Below the pieces are notes generated by a model. It was not told the origin of the DNA. It made no database searches and saw only the letters and a program-made list of their open reading frames with translations. DNA of 64,000 nucleotides from Parelaphostrongylus tenuis (Eukaryota; Nematoda; Chromadorea; Rhabditida; Metastrongylidae): assembly GCA_019055375.1 (NCBI GenBank), contig JAHQIW010000201.1:124001-188000 (forward strand), read 5' to 3'. The position numbers were made by a program, and so were the translations under genes. Numbering within the stretch: position 1 is the stretch's first letter; each line of letters starts with the position of its first letter. Shown here in pieces: positions 1-19,300 of this stretch.

Positions 1-470
1 CCTTTTCGGAGAGATTTTTAGGTTTTTCGTATTGGAGTTGTAAAAGAAACATTCTTATATTCCTTCTGTGGGCTTAGGCTTTCGATTTTCATCTTATGCC
101 GCCATATAAATCCGCTACTAAATCTAAGCCTAAGCAGCTTATGCGTATGCAAGCAAAGCACATGCATGTCTAGAGGTAATGTTAAAGTCTCAAGGTCGTA
201 CGTTTTATATAGGATTTCTGTTAGAGGCAAAGAAAAAGAGCATCAGGTTAAATAAGAAAAATTAGGCGCTGCATGTGAAACACTATGATCTATTGATCAA
301 ACCATCCCGAAAAACTCGAAGAGGGCTTTTCGAGAAAAATACTGTGGTCCTGAAATCTCCGGGATTTGAACTGTCGGATGATAACCGGAAGTTTAAGAAA
401 AAATCGGAGAAGGCCTTGTCCTTGAAGGGAAAAAATGCTTCCCGATAACAGAATTGTATCGTTAATTTTT
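1..470. repeat. dispersed repeat R, copy 1
   Basis: Segments at about 93-140 (GCTACTAAATCTAAGCCTAA) and 300-460 (AGGGCTTTTCGAGAA, AGAAGGCCTTGTC, CGATAACAGAATTGTA) recur in the same order at about 17265-17735. The repeat has no recognised coding potential; class unknown. It lies in the 5' flank or an intron of pcaf-1. Confidence 0.5.
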
Positions 471-559
471 AAACGTAATAGGTGATGAAAAAGTTCTTTA
501 ACAACCGCTGAAAATTATGGAAAATTAGAGTTTATACACATATTTGATTGAAAACGCTA

Positions 560-905
560 TAATTACTCTTAAAAAGAGACCGTTATAATCCATGACCTTC
601 CACTAACGATCTGCAAAATTCCGGATCTGCTGGAAATATCATTCCTTGAGCTCTAAGTTAAAGAACTGCTGACATGCCTCTTCAACTTGATCAAGTGTCT
701 CAACTGGGCGTCCACTCATGAAATGATCTATTGAATGCAAAAGGCCATAATCGAACGGCCTAGTATCTGTAAGGGCTGTAAGCGCGCTTTCGACGAATCA
801 ATGTCAGGTACTTTCTTTTCACGAATCGTAAAGTTGGCCCAGCTGCTTTCTCATGGAAATATTCCTGAAATATTTCCACAAATTTACAATAACCGATATC
901 GTGAG
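560..905 (-). pseudogene. mariner transposase C-terminal fragment, degenerate
   Basis: The minus strand reads a decayed mariner C-terminus: AGPTLRFVKRKYLTL (position of the NARPH helix), AYSPY (position of HPPYSPDL), then LLHSIDHFMSGRPVET, DQVEEACQQFFN and IRNFADR. At least two in-frame stops and a frameshift are present. The 77-residue + strand frame at 735-968 is its antisense shadow, not an exon of pcaf-1. Confidence 0.7.
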
Positions 906-992
906 AAACAAACAGAAGTTGAATTATTTGCGGGTGTGAGGAAACTCTTCCCACAACCTAGTATTTAGCCTTATGTGTGGTTTTAAATGCAG

Positions 993-8562
<7,570 letters not shown>

Positions 8563-8610
8563 TCTCATGTTAAGACGTCTTAAATTCAATGCTTTTGGAT
8601 TTTGTACAAA

Positions 8611-8616
8611 AATAAA
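8611..8616 (+). terminator. AATAAA polyadenylation signal of pcaf-1
   Basis: AATAAA lies 49 bases after the pcaf-1 stop codon and is followed by a T/G-rich stretch, giving a short worm-like 3' UTR. No competing signal is closer. Confidence 0.6.
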
Positions 8617-9440
8617 TTTGTGTCTTTCTTTAACACATTGTCAACGTCACTCAATTTCACGTGACAGGCATGCTCAAGGAACGACACCTCATTCTTTCCT
8701 TACTTGCTAAGATTCTTATGGAGGTCACACGGGACACAGTATCTCATATATTCGAAACTACGTCCGATATTCAAATTATAAAATTCGCTGTTCCTCCAGG
8801 TCATGAGAGAATTCCGTTGTTCACCTTGTCCTTTGTATATTGTGTGTTAGTCTGTACACATTCCTATGTTTACTGTATATAAGAAAGTTTTGTATGTATC
8901 ATAGATAAAAAAGTACTAGTTCATCATCCAACCACATGCTGATAGCATTTGATGAAATTGTACAAGTTCTGCGAAGATTATTACGATGTCTACCTTGTAG
9001 TTTTGATTCTGTAACCTTGCGCAAAATTCATGCGATTTAATATTCGAAAACATCGAAATGTTCTCCAAAATGGTTGCTGTACACTGCATGTTTAAAAATT
9101 TATGAAGGCATTAGAAATTTATAAACAAATATATATATTTACATAAAAAAATAAAAAATTCAAGAAGGCAGAAGTATTTCTGCTTCTCTTCACTTGCCAT
9201 ACTCTTCTGAATAGTTAAATATCGCTTACAAAATTGAAAACCAGTGGGAAATTATTGAGATGACGTGTTCTTTACACGAACTGCGGACTTTCAAGATCTT
9301 GAAAATTATCATGAGACTCATGTATAATGAGATTAGAATTTCCAGCTAATTTGGTAGATTACCTCACTGAGATATGCTTTATCGGAAAGTCAAGCTTTTC
9401 CTTTTAACAGTCAAGCAAAGTCGAGACAAAGTTATATATC

Positions 9441-9446
9441 TTTATT
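9441..9446 (-). terminator. candidate nidogen polyadenylation signal
   Basis: AATAAA on the minus strand (TTTATT on +) about 760 bases beyond the nidogen stop. No nearer match was noticed. The true 3' end is uncertain. Confidence 0.3.
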
Positions 9447-10202
9447 ACGTGACTCTTAGAAAAGAAACGTACAAAATCGTTACAAAATATGTCTGGTAGA
9501 GATATTTTCGGACAGTGCTAACAACCAGAACTTGCAATATGTGATATACAGCTTCGACAGGCAGTCAATCCACTCAACAGAGAGAAGGCAGAGGTTAAAT
9601 TTGAATATTGGGTAAAAATAAGTCTTAACAACTCAGTAGTATATTGCAAGCGAATTGGTGAATTCTGAATAAAGCGATTGCTGGCAGGCAAATATAATTG
9701 GAGGAATGAAGTAATAATGACTCTCCACGGCTTTAAGTTTTAAGGGTAAAGCATAGTGACCCTAAGCTTGCCGAGGTACACAATCTAACACTGATGAACT
9801 TTCAGGGTATCTCATTTGCATATATATTCTGTGTATATGAGTAGTTTGCAGGCTATCCTCGAAGTGCCCATGAGCGATTTATAGAATTTGCAAATACAAA
9901 TCTCGTAAATAGCATAATATGAGCTGAACTAGAAGGAAAGCAGTTCCATTAGGAGCTCGATTGATTGTTGTATTTCCGGATATCTAGAATTTTGTTGCTT
10001 CATTAGATGAGAAATCACATGTGATGAGTTCCAAAGGATCACTATACTATCCGAAAGTACATCGCTTGTTGATATATAGTAGAAGTATCCTTTTTTCAAT
10101 TAAATCACCACAGATATAAGTGTAAAGTCGTTTTTACATATAAACGAGATAATCTGATAATGTTTCGATATAAATTCTATCGTATAGTTCCTCTGAAATC
10201 CG

Positions 10203-10312
10203 TCAGCATCCTTTGACTGCTACATTCGATGGACATTGACAGTGAACACCTTCTTGAACAGGAAGACACAAGTAAGGGCAACCACCGTTCCCAACGGAGC
10301 ATGGCGTTTGAG
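10203..10312 (-). CDS. nid-1: nidogen exon 36: C-terminal EGF module and stop
   Basis: After acceptor GACTTTTAG the exon reads [19 protein letters not shown], then HCQCPSN and a final Cys before TGA (10205-10203). This is the usual terminal nidogen EGF module (CSVNNGGCTHLCL type). Confidence 0.92.
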
Positions 10313-13300
10313 CTAAAAGTCAAGGAATAAATTTAGTGAAAAATGTAGCAGATTTAATGAGCATGAAGATGCAATAATATCTATTCAAGCATTGTTTTTA
10401 CTTTGCAGTTAAACGTAGTGTAGTTAGATTCCTCTGGTATTTATTGCCTTGCCATTATTTAGTTTTGCCTTTGATCAGTTGCGCCTCGACATGGCATACT
10501 TAAGAAGAATATTTTATAAAACTTCAATAAATTAGTCGTTGATGCTGAGGTTTGTAGAGAGTAAGTACTCCCGATTATCCTTAATCATGTTTGGATTCAG
10601 TCTGCAATGTCATTTTTCACAGGAATCGGTGTCATTCTGAGATATTACATGTCACATAGCAGCAAATCCTTCGATCCACAACGGTCGATGAATACCTGGC
10701 TGAAAGCATGTACATGGAAATGTGCTAGCTGGCCGCCTCGCAATCCAATAGAAACGCTCAACTTATGTCTGACATGTTGATAAGAAGAGAAGACTAAGAT
10801 CCTTGAGCTGCAGATGATCTCACGCACAACCGGACAATGTCTCTGTATGAACCCAGATGATCTAAAGAAGTCGCGGGACCTTAGGTCATAGCACAATGAG
10901 CCGTTTAGGTGTCTTGGTAAATAATCAGAGTTAAGAAGTTCTCCTAAGACTAATAATCTGGTTCTCGAATGCTTCGGCTCCATATCCTGTAGCAAGAATA
11001 AGAGTGTTCGAAATGACTAAAATTGAGACGCGAAAACCTCTTTTCGATGGACAAGTTCTTGGCCTACTTTTTCGAGGACGTCCTAACCATACTGCCGTGG
11101 GGATTGAAAAAGGACAAGAAAATTTTTTGTTGGCAAAAAATCATTACGGTCTATAAAACGAACTCTTCATGTTCACACTTTCATCGAGTCCCCACTTCAC
11201 ACCTTTGCGGTGTATACGCCCTACATATATTTATATATATATGCATATGCATATGCACGTATATATATATATACATATATATACATATATATATATATAT
11301 ATAAACTTTATCAGGAGCGCACGTGGCGCAGTGGTTAGAGGTGCCCTGCGTAGCACACGAGGTCAGTGGTTCGATCTCGCTCTCATGGCTCACCAAGCCA
11401 TCCATCCCTCCGGGGTCGGTAAATTGGTACCAGACAGGTCTCAGACTTGTCTGGGAGGATAAGCAGCACTGACTCGGTTCAGCGGGAGGCCACCGCGAGT
11501 CATTGTAAAGGCCAGATGTGCATTCATTCACCTCAAACGAAGTTAAAAATTGAAGTCGAATGCATGGCGCATTCCTCAGGGATTGATCAACGCCGAGAGC
11601 TTTATCCTTCAAAAACTTTATCAATCTCATTTCTAAAATATCGTTGAACAAACTGTCATATCAAAATCTCTGATTCATTTGTTGCTTGAATGATAGTGAA
11701 AATTAAAAAAGACGTTCTTACACGCGATCAAAAGAGATACTTACGTCCGACACAGTGCTTTGGTAAGGCGAGAATCCCGTACACTTTACCAGAACCGCCC
11801 AAGGAGATCGGAAACGACAAGTAACCGTCACCATATATGCCAACCGAGTGAATTCGATTACTGTAAATGCCGAATATTTCAAAGACGACTGCTTATTGAA
11901 TTCAGACAACAAATTCAGTATGTACTCTTTCCAGTCTGTCCAATAGAACTTGGCCTCATTGTTATGAGTGAGCCCGAATGGATGTTGTAGTGGGGCATAA
12001 ACAACGCGGCGGTTATTACCATTCAAACCAATGCAAGACAATCTGAAAATTAAAACTTTTTTCCACTAAAGAGTACATGAATGAAGTTTGGGGTTCTATG
12101 TGACTATGAGGATGCAAATAAAAAACCGACCTCATTTGCTGAAGAGGAACTATTCATAAGAGTGTTAGCAACCATTGGTAAATCAGATTTCTGGCTAGAG
12201 CCCTAAGTGGCCTAATCTCGAAAAGACCCTTTTATAACGCTGTAAAGATCAAGATAAAAGTTTGTCTCAGATGCACATATTTCTCGCCGGACAGAGCTCT
12301 TTCTTTGGAATAATAGTAATCATTCTATATCGTAATTATTTCTGACTCCAACGCTGTGCTTATATCCTGAAAAGACCGTTTTTCTGCAACGAAACAGGTA
12401 GAATAAGTTTAATTTCCATTTTCGATCAAGGAAGCCTTTGGCTAATTCACATGCGGCTGACTGAGGCAACCACGTGAGCTGGCGCGATGATCAATAGACC
12501 TTGCACCGGTCTTACGACAAAAAATTACGCTATCGAGTGATTACTAATAGACCAAGAAAAGCTCTTTCCAGCAAGAAATATGCATGTGTGCAACACAGGA
12601 AATCTCATCCTGTAACAACTTTAAAAAAACCTTTTCGAAAACCATCCTCATCCTGTAACAACTTAGAAAAACCTTTTCGAAAAACCAGCCTCGTAGGCTG
12701 TAGCTTAAAGTCTCAGCTTACGAATGATTACTAACATTCCTATGAAAGTCGCTCTCCATCAAATGAGGTCGGTTTTTCGTTTGTCCTCTTATGATCAGAA
12801 AGAAGCGGATTCAACAATAATGTGTACATGATTCTTGCCTTCAGCTGGCTTTATGTGTAACATCGTGAAAGGTGAAAAGTATTTCGCGTTGTCCAACCTG
12901 ATTTCGAAGTGCCATTCGACTTCATTATACAAGGGTTGACTCAATACCTGTTTAGCAAATGAATGACTTCTGTTGCCCTAGTGATATCTGGTCGGTTTCA
13001 TTGTCCTCCAAAATAAGTCTAGTACCAATCTGCTTATAGCAAGAGAATGGTGAGTTTGCTTTGCTTGGGACGGGCTAGAACCAACGACCATGTGTGCACT
13101 GCAGGGCGCATTCAAAGACATCTATGGAGATAACAACCTTTCCAATCGTGATGTACTTGCATGGCGCATCTTTACTGGTAGTGTGGGTTACAGCAAGATA
13201 TTATTTGTTTCTCTTTCGCTCAACGTCGTTCATGGCGGTGGTGTGTTTCAATTATGGTGACGTACGCAAGGCCCATTCCATAGAGTCAAACTCGTTGACG

Positions 13301-16300
13301 TGTGCAGATACAAACGGTTGACATTTTTAGCCCACAAACACGTCGGTCCATCGTTTCGGTGGTCGTCCAAGAAGGCGCTTGCAATCTCTCGGGGTTCACT
13401 CCACTGTTCTTTTCGTCTATCTGCCATCTGTTCTTTTTACTATGTGACCGGCTCATCTATGTTTCGTTGTCGATGTATATATCTGTGGATCGTAAAAATG
13501 GGATGTTTTTTCGACAAGTTAACTACGCAAAGTGGCTAGATATTGTGACTGCGACTTAATTTCGAGAAAACTTTGTTCAAGTGTTCTGTGAACGGTGCGC
13601 ATATTTCTAATATGATTCAGCCTTATATCTGTAACATAACAGAATGCTAATGGAACTGTTGAACTGTGGAGATAAGCGCGGAGTTTGTGGTTTTTTTTGC
13701 TGGTGGCTTCTTTATGAGACCCGAATGCGGCTCCCACTGCTCTCATCCTACTGTATAATTCATAACTCAGTGTTCTCTGTTTCATTAAACGTCCAATGTA
13801 CACGTACTTTCCGCAATCAGAAAACCATTCAATTCGATTTGTTCTTTTCCGCACCACGGACTCCTCATGAAGTGGCTCTTTGTCCTTTGTCACGCCTATT
13901 CCATTTTTTTTGCGCTTCTTTAAGTCAACTGAGAACCGCCTGTGTTTTACTGTTTTTTTTTTCAAAAGATGACGATATCATCCACAAAGTGAAGGTTTCA
14001 TAACAATTTCCCATCAACACGCATGCCGTTTTGTTTCCAACTGAGCCACTTTATTACCAACTGCAGTACAGCAGTGAACGGCTTGAGGGACATTGTATCG
14101 CCTTATTGTACACCTTTTGCATAAAATAGTAAAGAGTCATTGAAAAGGTTGTATTTTCGTGGTGCAGCTTGGATAATGGTTTCTGGATTCAAACTGGCGA
14201 ATGCTAAGGGGGCTGCACCTGTTTCAACGCTGTCAAGCCCTTTCTCATAGTCGATAGAGATTGGGACTGGGGGCAAATGGCCTCCCGTCAGATTTCAACG
14301 GCTCAAACGAGGCTCACCCAGTGGAATCCTAGTCGGATATCCGTTTCTTCAACTGGCTGTGCTTCATCCAAAATCTTCAAAGCACGCAGCAAGATATTCT
14401 TGGTGAATATTTTGTAGAGCGCACTCAAGAAGCACAATGGACGGTAGTTACGGAGATTTCCTCAATCACCTTTCTTACTGAGTTGTACGAAGCCTTTCAT
14501 TGTTCTGGATTTTTTTTTTCTGGTTATGAAGTAATATGATTTACGTGTACAGTGTGGCCTCAAGCTTAACTATTCAGGCGGTGACGTTGCTAGGTCATGA
14601 GACTGTACCTCTTTCCATGTTTTCTATCGAGATTTGAACTTCACAAGATAGAATCGCTGGTAGTTTTACTCCATGGGGAAATTGGGGTCCAAGAAGAGTG
14701 TTGTGAACAAAGAGGATTGGTATTAACTCTTCCAATATTAATTCCAGTCATGGCGGGATGTAATGTTGGCCTCATCTTCGTTCATCAGTGCGGAAAGCGC
14801 AACATGAGAATTATAAAGAAAGAATCCGACGATTTTCTCCGTAAATATTGAGAGCTTCTTCAATTAGTTGTCGCTGATGGCTATCTCGCTTCCGTTTCAC
14901 GTAGGGCGATCGCAAGAAGTTTTGATGATGTGACCAGCATCCTCAAGAAAAGTCGACTGTTTAGTGAAGAGATTGTCCTTGTGTTATAGGTGCAAAATAA
15001 GACACAGCCCACACGACGTATCATGGTCATGTTCGCTTTGTTCGTTTCCAGTGACGACGTGTTGAACTTGGGATTCGATCGCCACCATCAGTCACCTCAC
15101 CTCTCAACGTCGTAGACGAGAGCACCCAGTGCGCAAAGTAATCAGGCATAAACCTTGGTGGAGTAGCCATTGCTGATCTTTAGAATCTTGAGATCAGCAT
15201 AGGTGGAGCCCTCCTCAGGAAACCACACTCAACATTTGTCGGCCCTAATGGATCAGGGAGGTTTTCTATCAGCGAGAAGTTGATACCAAGAGGGGCGCTG
15301 TGGTCCAGTGATTGTGATACTCGTCGCGGCGCGTGTGGAGCTAAGCTCTACCGCACATTGAAGAAAAGCATCTTGAAGACGGATCAATAGAGTGGCAAAA
15401 GAGTGTGATACTAAAAAGGTGGTAATTTCTAATATGATTAACTCTTAGCTCTGCTTCCGGTCAGAAACATCGTACTCCTTCACTTGTGCAGTCCTGCTGG
15501 GAGGATAAATTCCTCCACTCTACATCGCAGTCTCACGCTCAGGAACTAACTTAGCCACGATTAGGTGACGAACCTTTGACAACCTATTCGTGATTGATTT
15601 TGCTATTATCAACGAGTCAAATTCACTATTATTGTATCGTCACTCAAAGCAAGAAAATTCTCCTTGATAAGTTCTTAATTCAGGTGTGATACCATATCGA
15701 AACTGCTTCGCTGATCATCTACTCACCTTTCATCTCATTGTGAAATTTTTGAAAAGATTCCTACCTATGATTTCCAGCGTCTACCCAGCAAAGTTCGCGC
15801 CTATTAGGTAGAATTGTAATGCCATTAGGCAAATGGACGTCTTCATTAAGGAACACACGATTATTCTTTCCGTCCATATCCATTCGACCAATCACTGGAT
15901 TCTCACGATGCCAATCCGTGTAATATAAGTGTCTGCAATAATTCTAAGCCACCTTATGTAATTGTATTTCTCAGTCTATTTTACAACTGTATATTGTTAG
16001 GCGAATTGATGAATGGCTATATGGACGAAACCTGTTCTGCATGTCAAGGGCGAGTGCTCTTGGATTAACCAAACCTTCTGTGATCAGCGCCTTTTGATAC
16101 TTTCCGTCTAATGAAGCGACTCCTATTTCGTCACTTAGCGAATCGGCATAGTAAACGTTCCTGGAATTTAGGAAATTTTGCAGAGTCAATGTATTCTTGA
16201 ACAGTAGTTTCGAGCTTGCTAATAACAGCATTTATTAATAACAGTAGCAACACAGCACAATAACGATACGATGGCTGACGCTTCGGCGAATTTCGCCTTC

Positions 16301-19300
16301 TTAAGAGCGTGGGAAGATCAAATTGATTTGCAGTACTCAGTCAAGCACTCTCATAACCCACAAAAAAAACGTAGTGGACAAATGTTTGGATTGCATAATA
16401 AAAAGGTCTTTTGAAACTTGATATCTCGCCGGAGAGATCGTGTACACTTACTTGGATGACCAGTCCACCGCGATACCTTCGGGACTGCTAAGATCGTTAG
16501 CGAAGAAAGACTGCTGGTCGCTGCCATTCATTGAAGCCGATCTGATTGAGTGGCCTGTCAAAAAAAAAAAAAAAAATTCACATTCAAAGACATAAATGAG
16601 TCGCAAAGTATTATATGCATTTTTCACAGGTGTTTCAATCATTTAGACCAGTAATGCCTGTGGTTGCAAGCTTAGACTTAGCATAAGTTTTCTCAGGATT
16701 TCATTGAAGATCTTATCAAATCATCAACACTTAATCGTCAGATAGTTGGGATTTGCAAAGTTAGTTGTAAAAACGGGCCTTCTTAGTACTCAGGCAAGTA
16801 TGGTTGTTAATCTGACTTTTAGAAAATTTCAATATGTTAAGTTTCATCCACTGTGATTTACGAAGAATACTACTTTGAATGCGTTGAAAAGTTAACCGAG
16901 GTATTTCAACAGCACACTTTTGAGTGATCTTAAAAAGTGTGTACGTTGAAGAGAAAATTGAGTATGATTGTTACGGAGCCCACTTTCAACACTTTAGAGA
17001 GAAGGGCTTTTTCGCACCTTCCTCAGACTTTCAGTAACTATTCGATAGATTAAATCTCAATGATTCGAATACTGCGCTTGTTTCCTGGGGAGGCCTCTTT
17101 ACTGTGCAGAAGCAACGTGATAAAGAAGAGTTCGAACTCGGAGAGTGCTTTTGTTACTTATTGGAAACTTTTTTCATGTCTGGCAGAAATTTCTAAGATT
17201 TCTGCGCAAAAATTCTAGAAGACACTTAGTTCTATAATTTCCTATGCTTCAGCTATAATTTCCATTTACTGCCTTCTATACTGCCAGATAAAGAAGCTAC
17301 TAAGCCTAAGCCTGAGCATAATAGCACAAATATATTAGTATTTTCGCTTTTCCAGCGCTCCACTTTTGAAACTACATTTGGCTTCAGAATCAACTAAAGT
17401 CACGGTATCAACTAACTACTGAAGGTCTTTCGAAGAACCGACCCCTCAGATCCTAGCCGACCAAGGGCATCAGTGACGTTCGTTGCAAATGTTGCGAAAT
17501 CGTATCCACACGGCTTTCCCACACCCTAATCGACAAATACTCCGCACCGAGATTGAATTTAATTAAATTTTCACTGTTACAGCGCACTAAAAAGGGCTTT
17601 TTAGAGAAGAAGCACAGTATTTGAATTTCAGAGATTTGGTGCATCAGATGATTACTGAAAATTTGAGAAAGGAGGTTGGGAAGGCCTTGTCTTCAAAGGG
17701 TTTAAAAAGCGTCACGATAACAGAATTGTACACAACATTTGCTGTCTATATTATAATTTGTTTATATTTTGAAACGTGATCAAAAGTACTGAATTTAATC
17801 ATCGATTCCAGTCCAATTGTGGGTTCAGTGCATATAGCCGGCATGCACTGAGTGAAATGCATCTTACACGAGAATAACTGACGCTTTCAATTTCAAACGT
17901 ACATATCTTATCATGTATCAAGCAACTTTTTTGCAACTTTCTTTCCAACAAGATGATAGTCTTGTTATTATGAAACTACGAATTTGTAATATTGTATATC
18001 GAACAAAAAATTCTTCTTGTGCATTAAGGTTATACTTTGAAATCGGAATCAACTAAACTGGCGGTATCTCGTCCGCTAAGACTCGACAGTGTTTCCCAAC
18101 GTATTTCCAGTTTAGTGATGTTGCAGTTAGAAAAACTTTGAAATCTAAATTTGCTTCATTTTGTGAATTTTGGTGCTAAACGTATTTATAATCGACTAAA
18201 TATTTGAGATTATTCAGACTAGGTTGTAAAAAATTTGAAAGAGTTGTCTTTTGAATAATTGACAAACTAACATTTGTTGTAAAAAATGTTTTCGAGTATG
18301 TCTTCAATTCGATTCTGAATCCTGAGTCACCTTCATTTAGTTCAAGAGTGAATAACAGATTAATAGATCAACTTCATGATTCGTTTTTCAAGCTCTATTT
18401 GTGAGGAGATGGCGGGAGTGGCTATCATGCAGTCCACCAGGTAACAAGGTGTTGGTTCGATGCCCTCCACCAACGGTGTTGCAATCACGTGGTAACATCT
18501 TAGCTCGCTTATACCCAAAATCGAAAGAAAATTGACTTGACTAGCGTATTACGCCATTCTTAAAGAGGACAAAATCCAGAAACGGCACCCGAAACAACAT
18601 GCAAAATGTTCACAGACTTTTGTGGACGATTAATGTGAGATAACGAATTGAAGGAGAAATGTCAGGAACTGCATAACAAATTAAATAACGCATCGTGTAG
18701 TTAAAAATAAATAACTGGTAGTTTTATCTCTTTGTTTTCACTCTCTCAAGAAAACATGGTGATAGAAGCGCGATTGTGATACCCAGTAATTCCGCATGCT
18801 TATTGCTGAACACAAAGTTTTGCAGGGCTTAGCAAATCAGCGTACTGTGAATTAAAAACTGTTCAACAAAAAGTTAGAACATGGATTAGAACACAATACC
18901 AGAGATGTCACTCCAAACGACTCGCTTGTCTAGACAGTCGTAGTCCAACCCAACTGCGACGTGATGTGGAATGACGATCAACTTAAAAAAGTGTTTTAGA
19001 GAGAAAGAGACTCATGAAGTTAAAACTCACCTGTTTTCCTGGCACATCTGGATTAATTCCTCGCTGGAAAATGGCCATTCCTCTCGATATGAGTAAAATA
19101 TCGTCATTTGACTCAGAATCAGCTGAAATTCATGGAAACATTTAACACGATCTCTTAATTTGCCACTTTCCAAGTTTGCCATGATGTATTTGCATCAAAC
19201 GGACTTGGTGTCTAAACACTGAGCACTATTCGGGCCAAATTATTGCTTCATTTAAAGCAAGTATAACTTTTGAAAATCTCACATTCATCGTTTTCCGTGT

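Larger units (their letters stand above)
8563..10202. other. convergent intergenic region / 3' UTRs
   Basis: AT-rich sequence between the two converging stop codons. It holds the pcaf-1 polyA signal and a candidate nidogen one. A 73-codon open frame (8661-8882) shows no family resemblance. No repeat recognised. Confidence 0.6.

Noticed and set aside
735..968. 77-codon + frame with CKGCK motif, possible upstream exon of pcaf-1
   Set aside because: It is the antisense of a decayed mariner transposase C-terminus (minus strand), and no donor joins it in phase to exon 993-1083.
11169..11651. Open frames on both strands around 11.2-11.6 kb
   Set aside because: They cover an AT tract and SINE copy 2; similar frames recur at other SINE copies (23.2, 44.4 kb).
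18405..18490. tRNA gene candidate (GGTTCGATGCC box B)
   Set aside because: No credible acceptor stem or box A spacing could be built.
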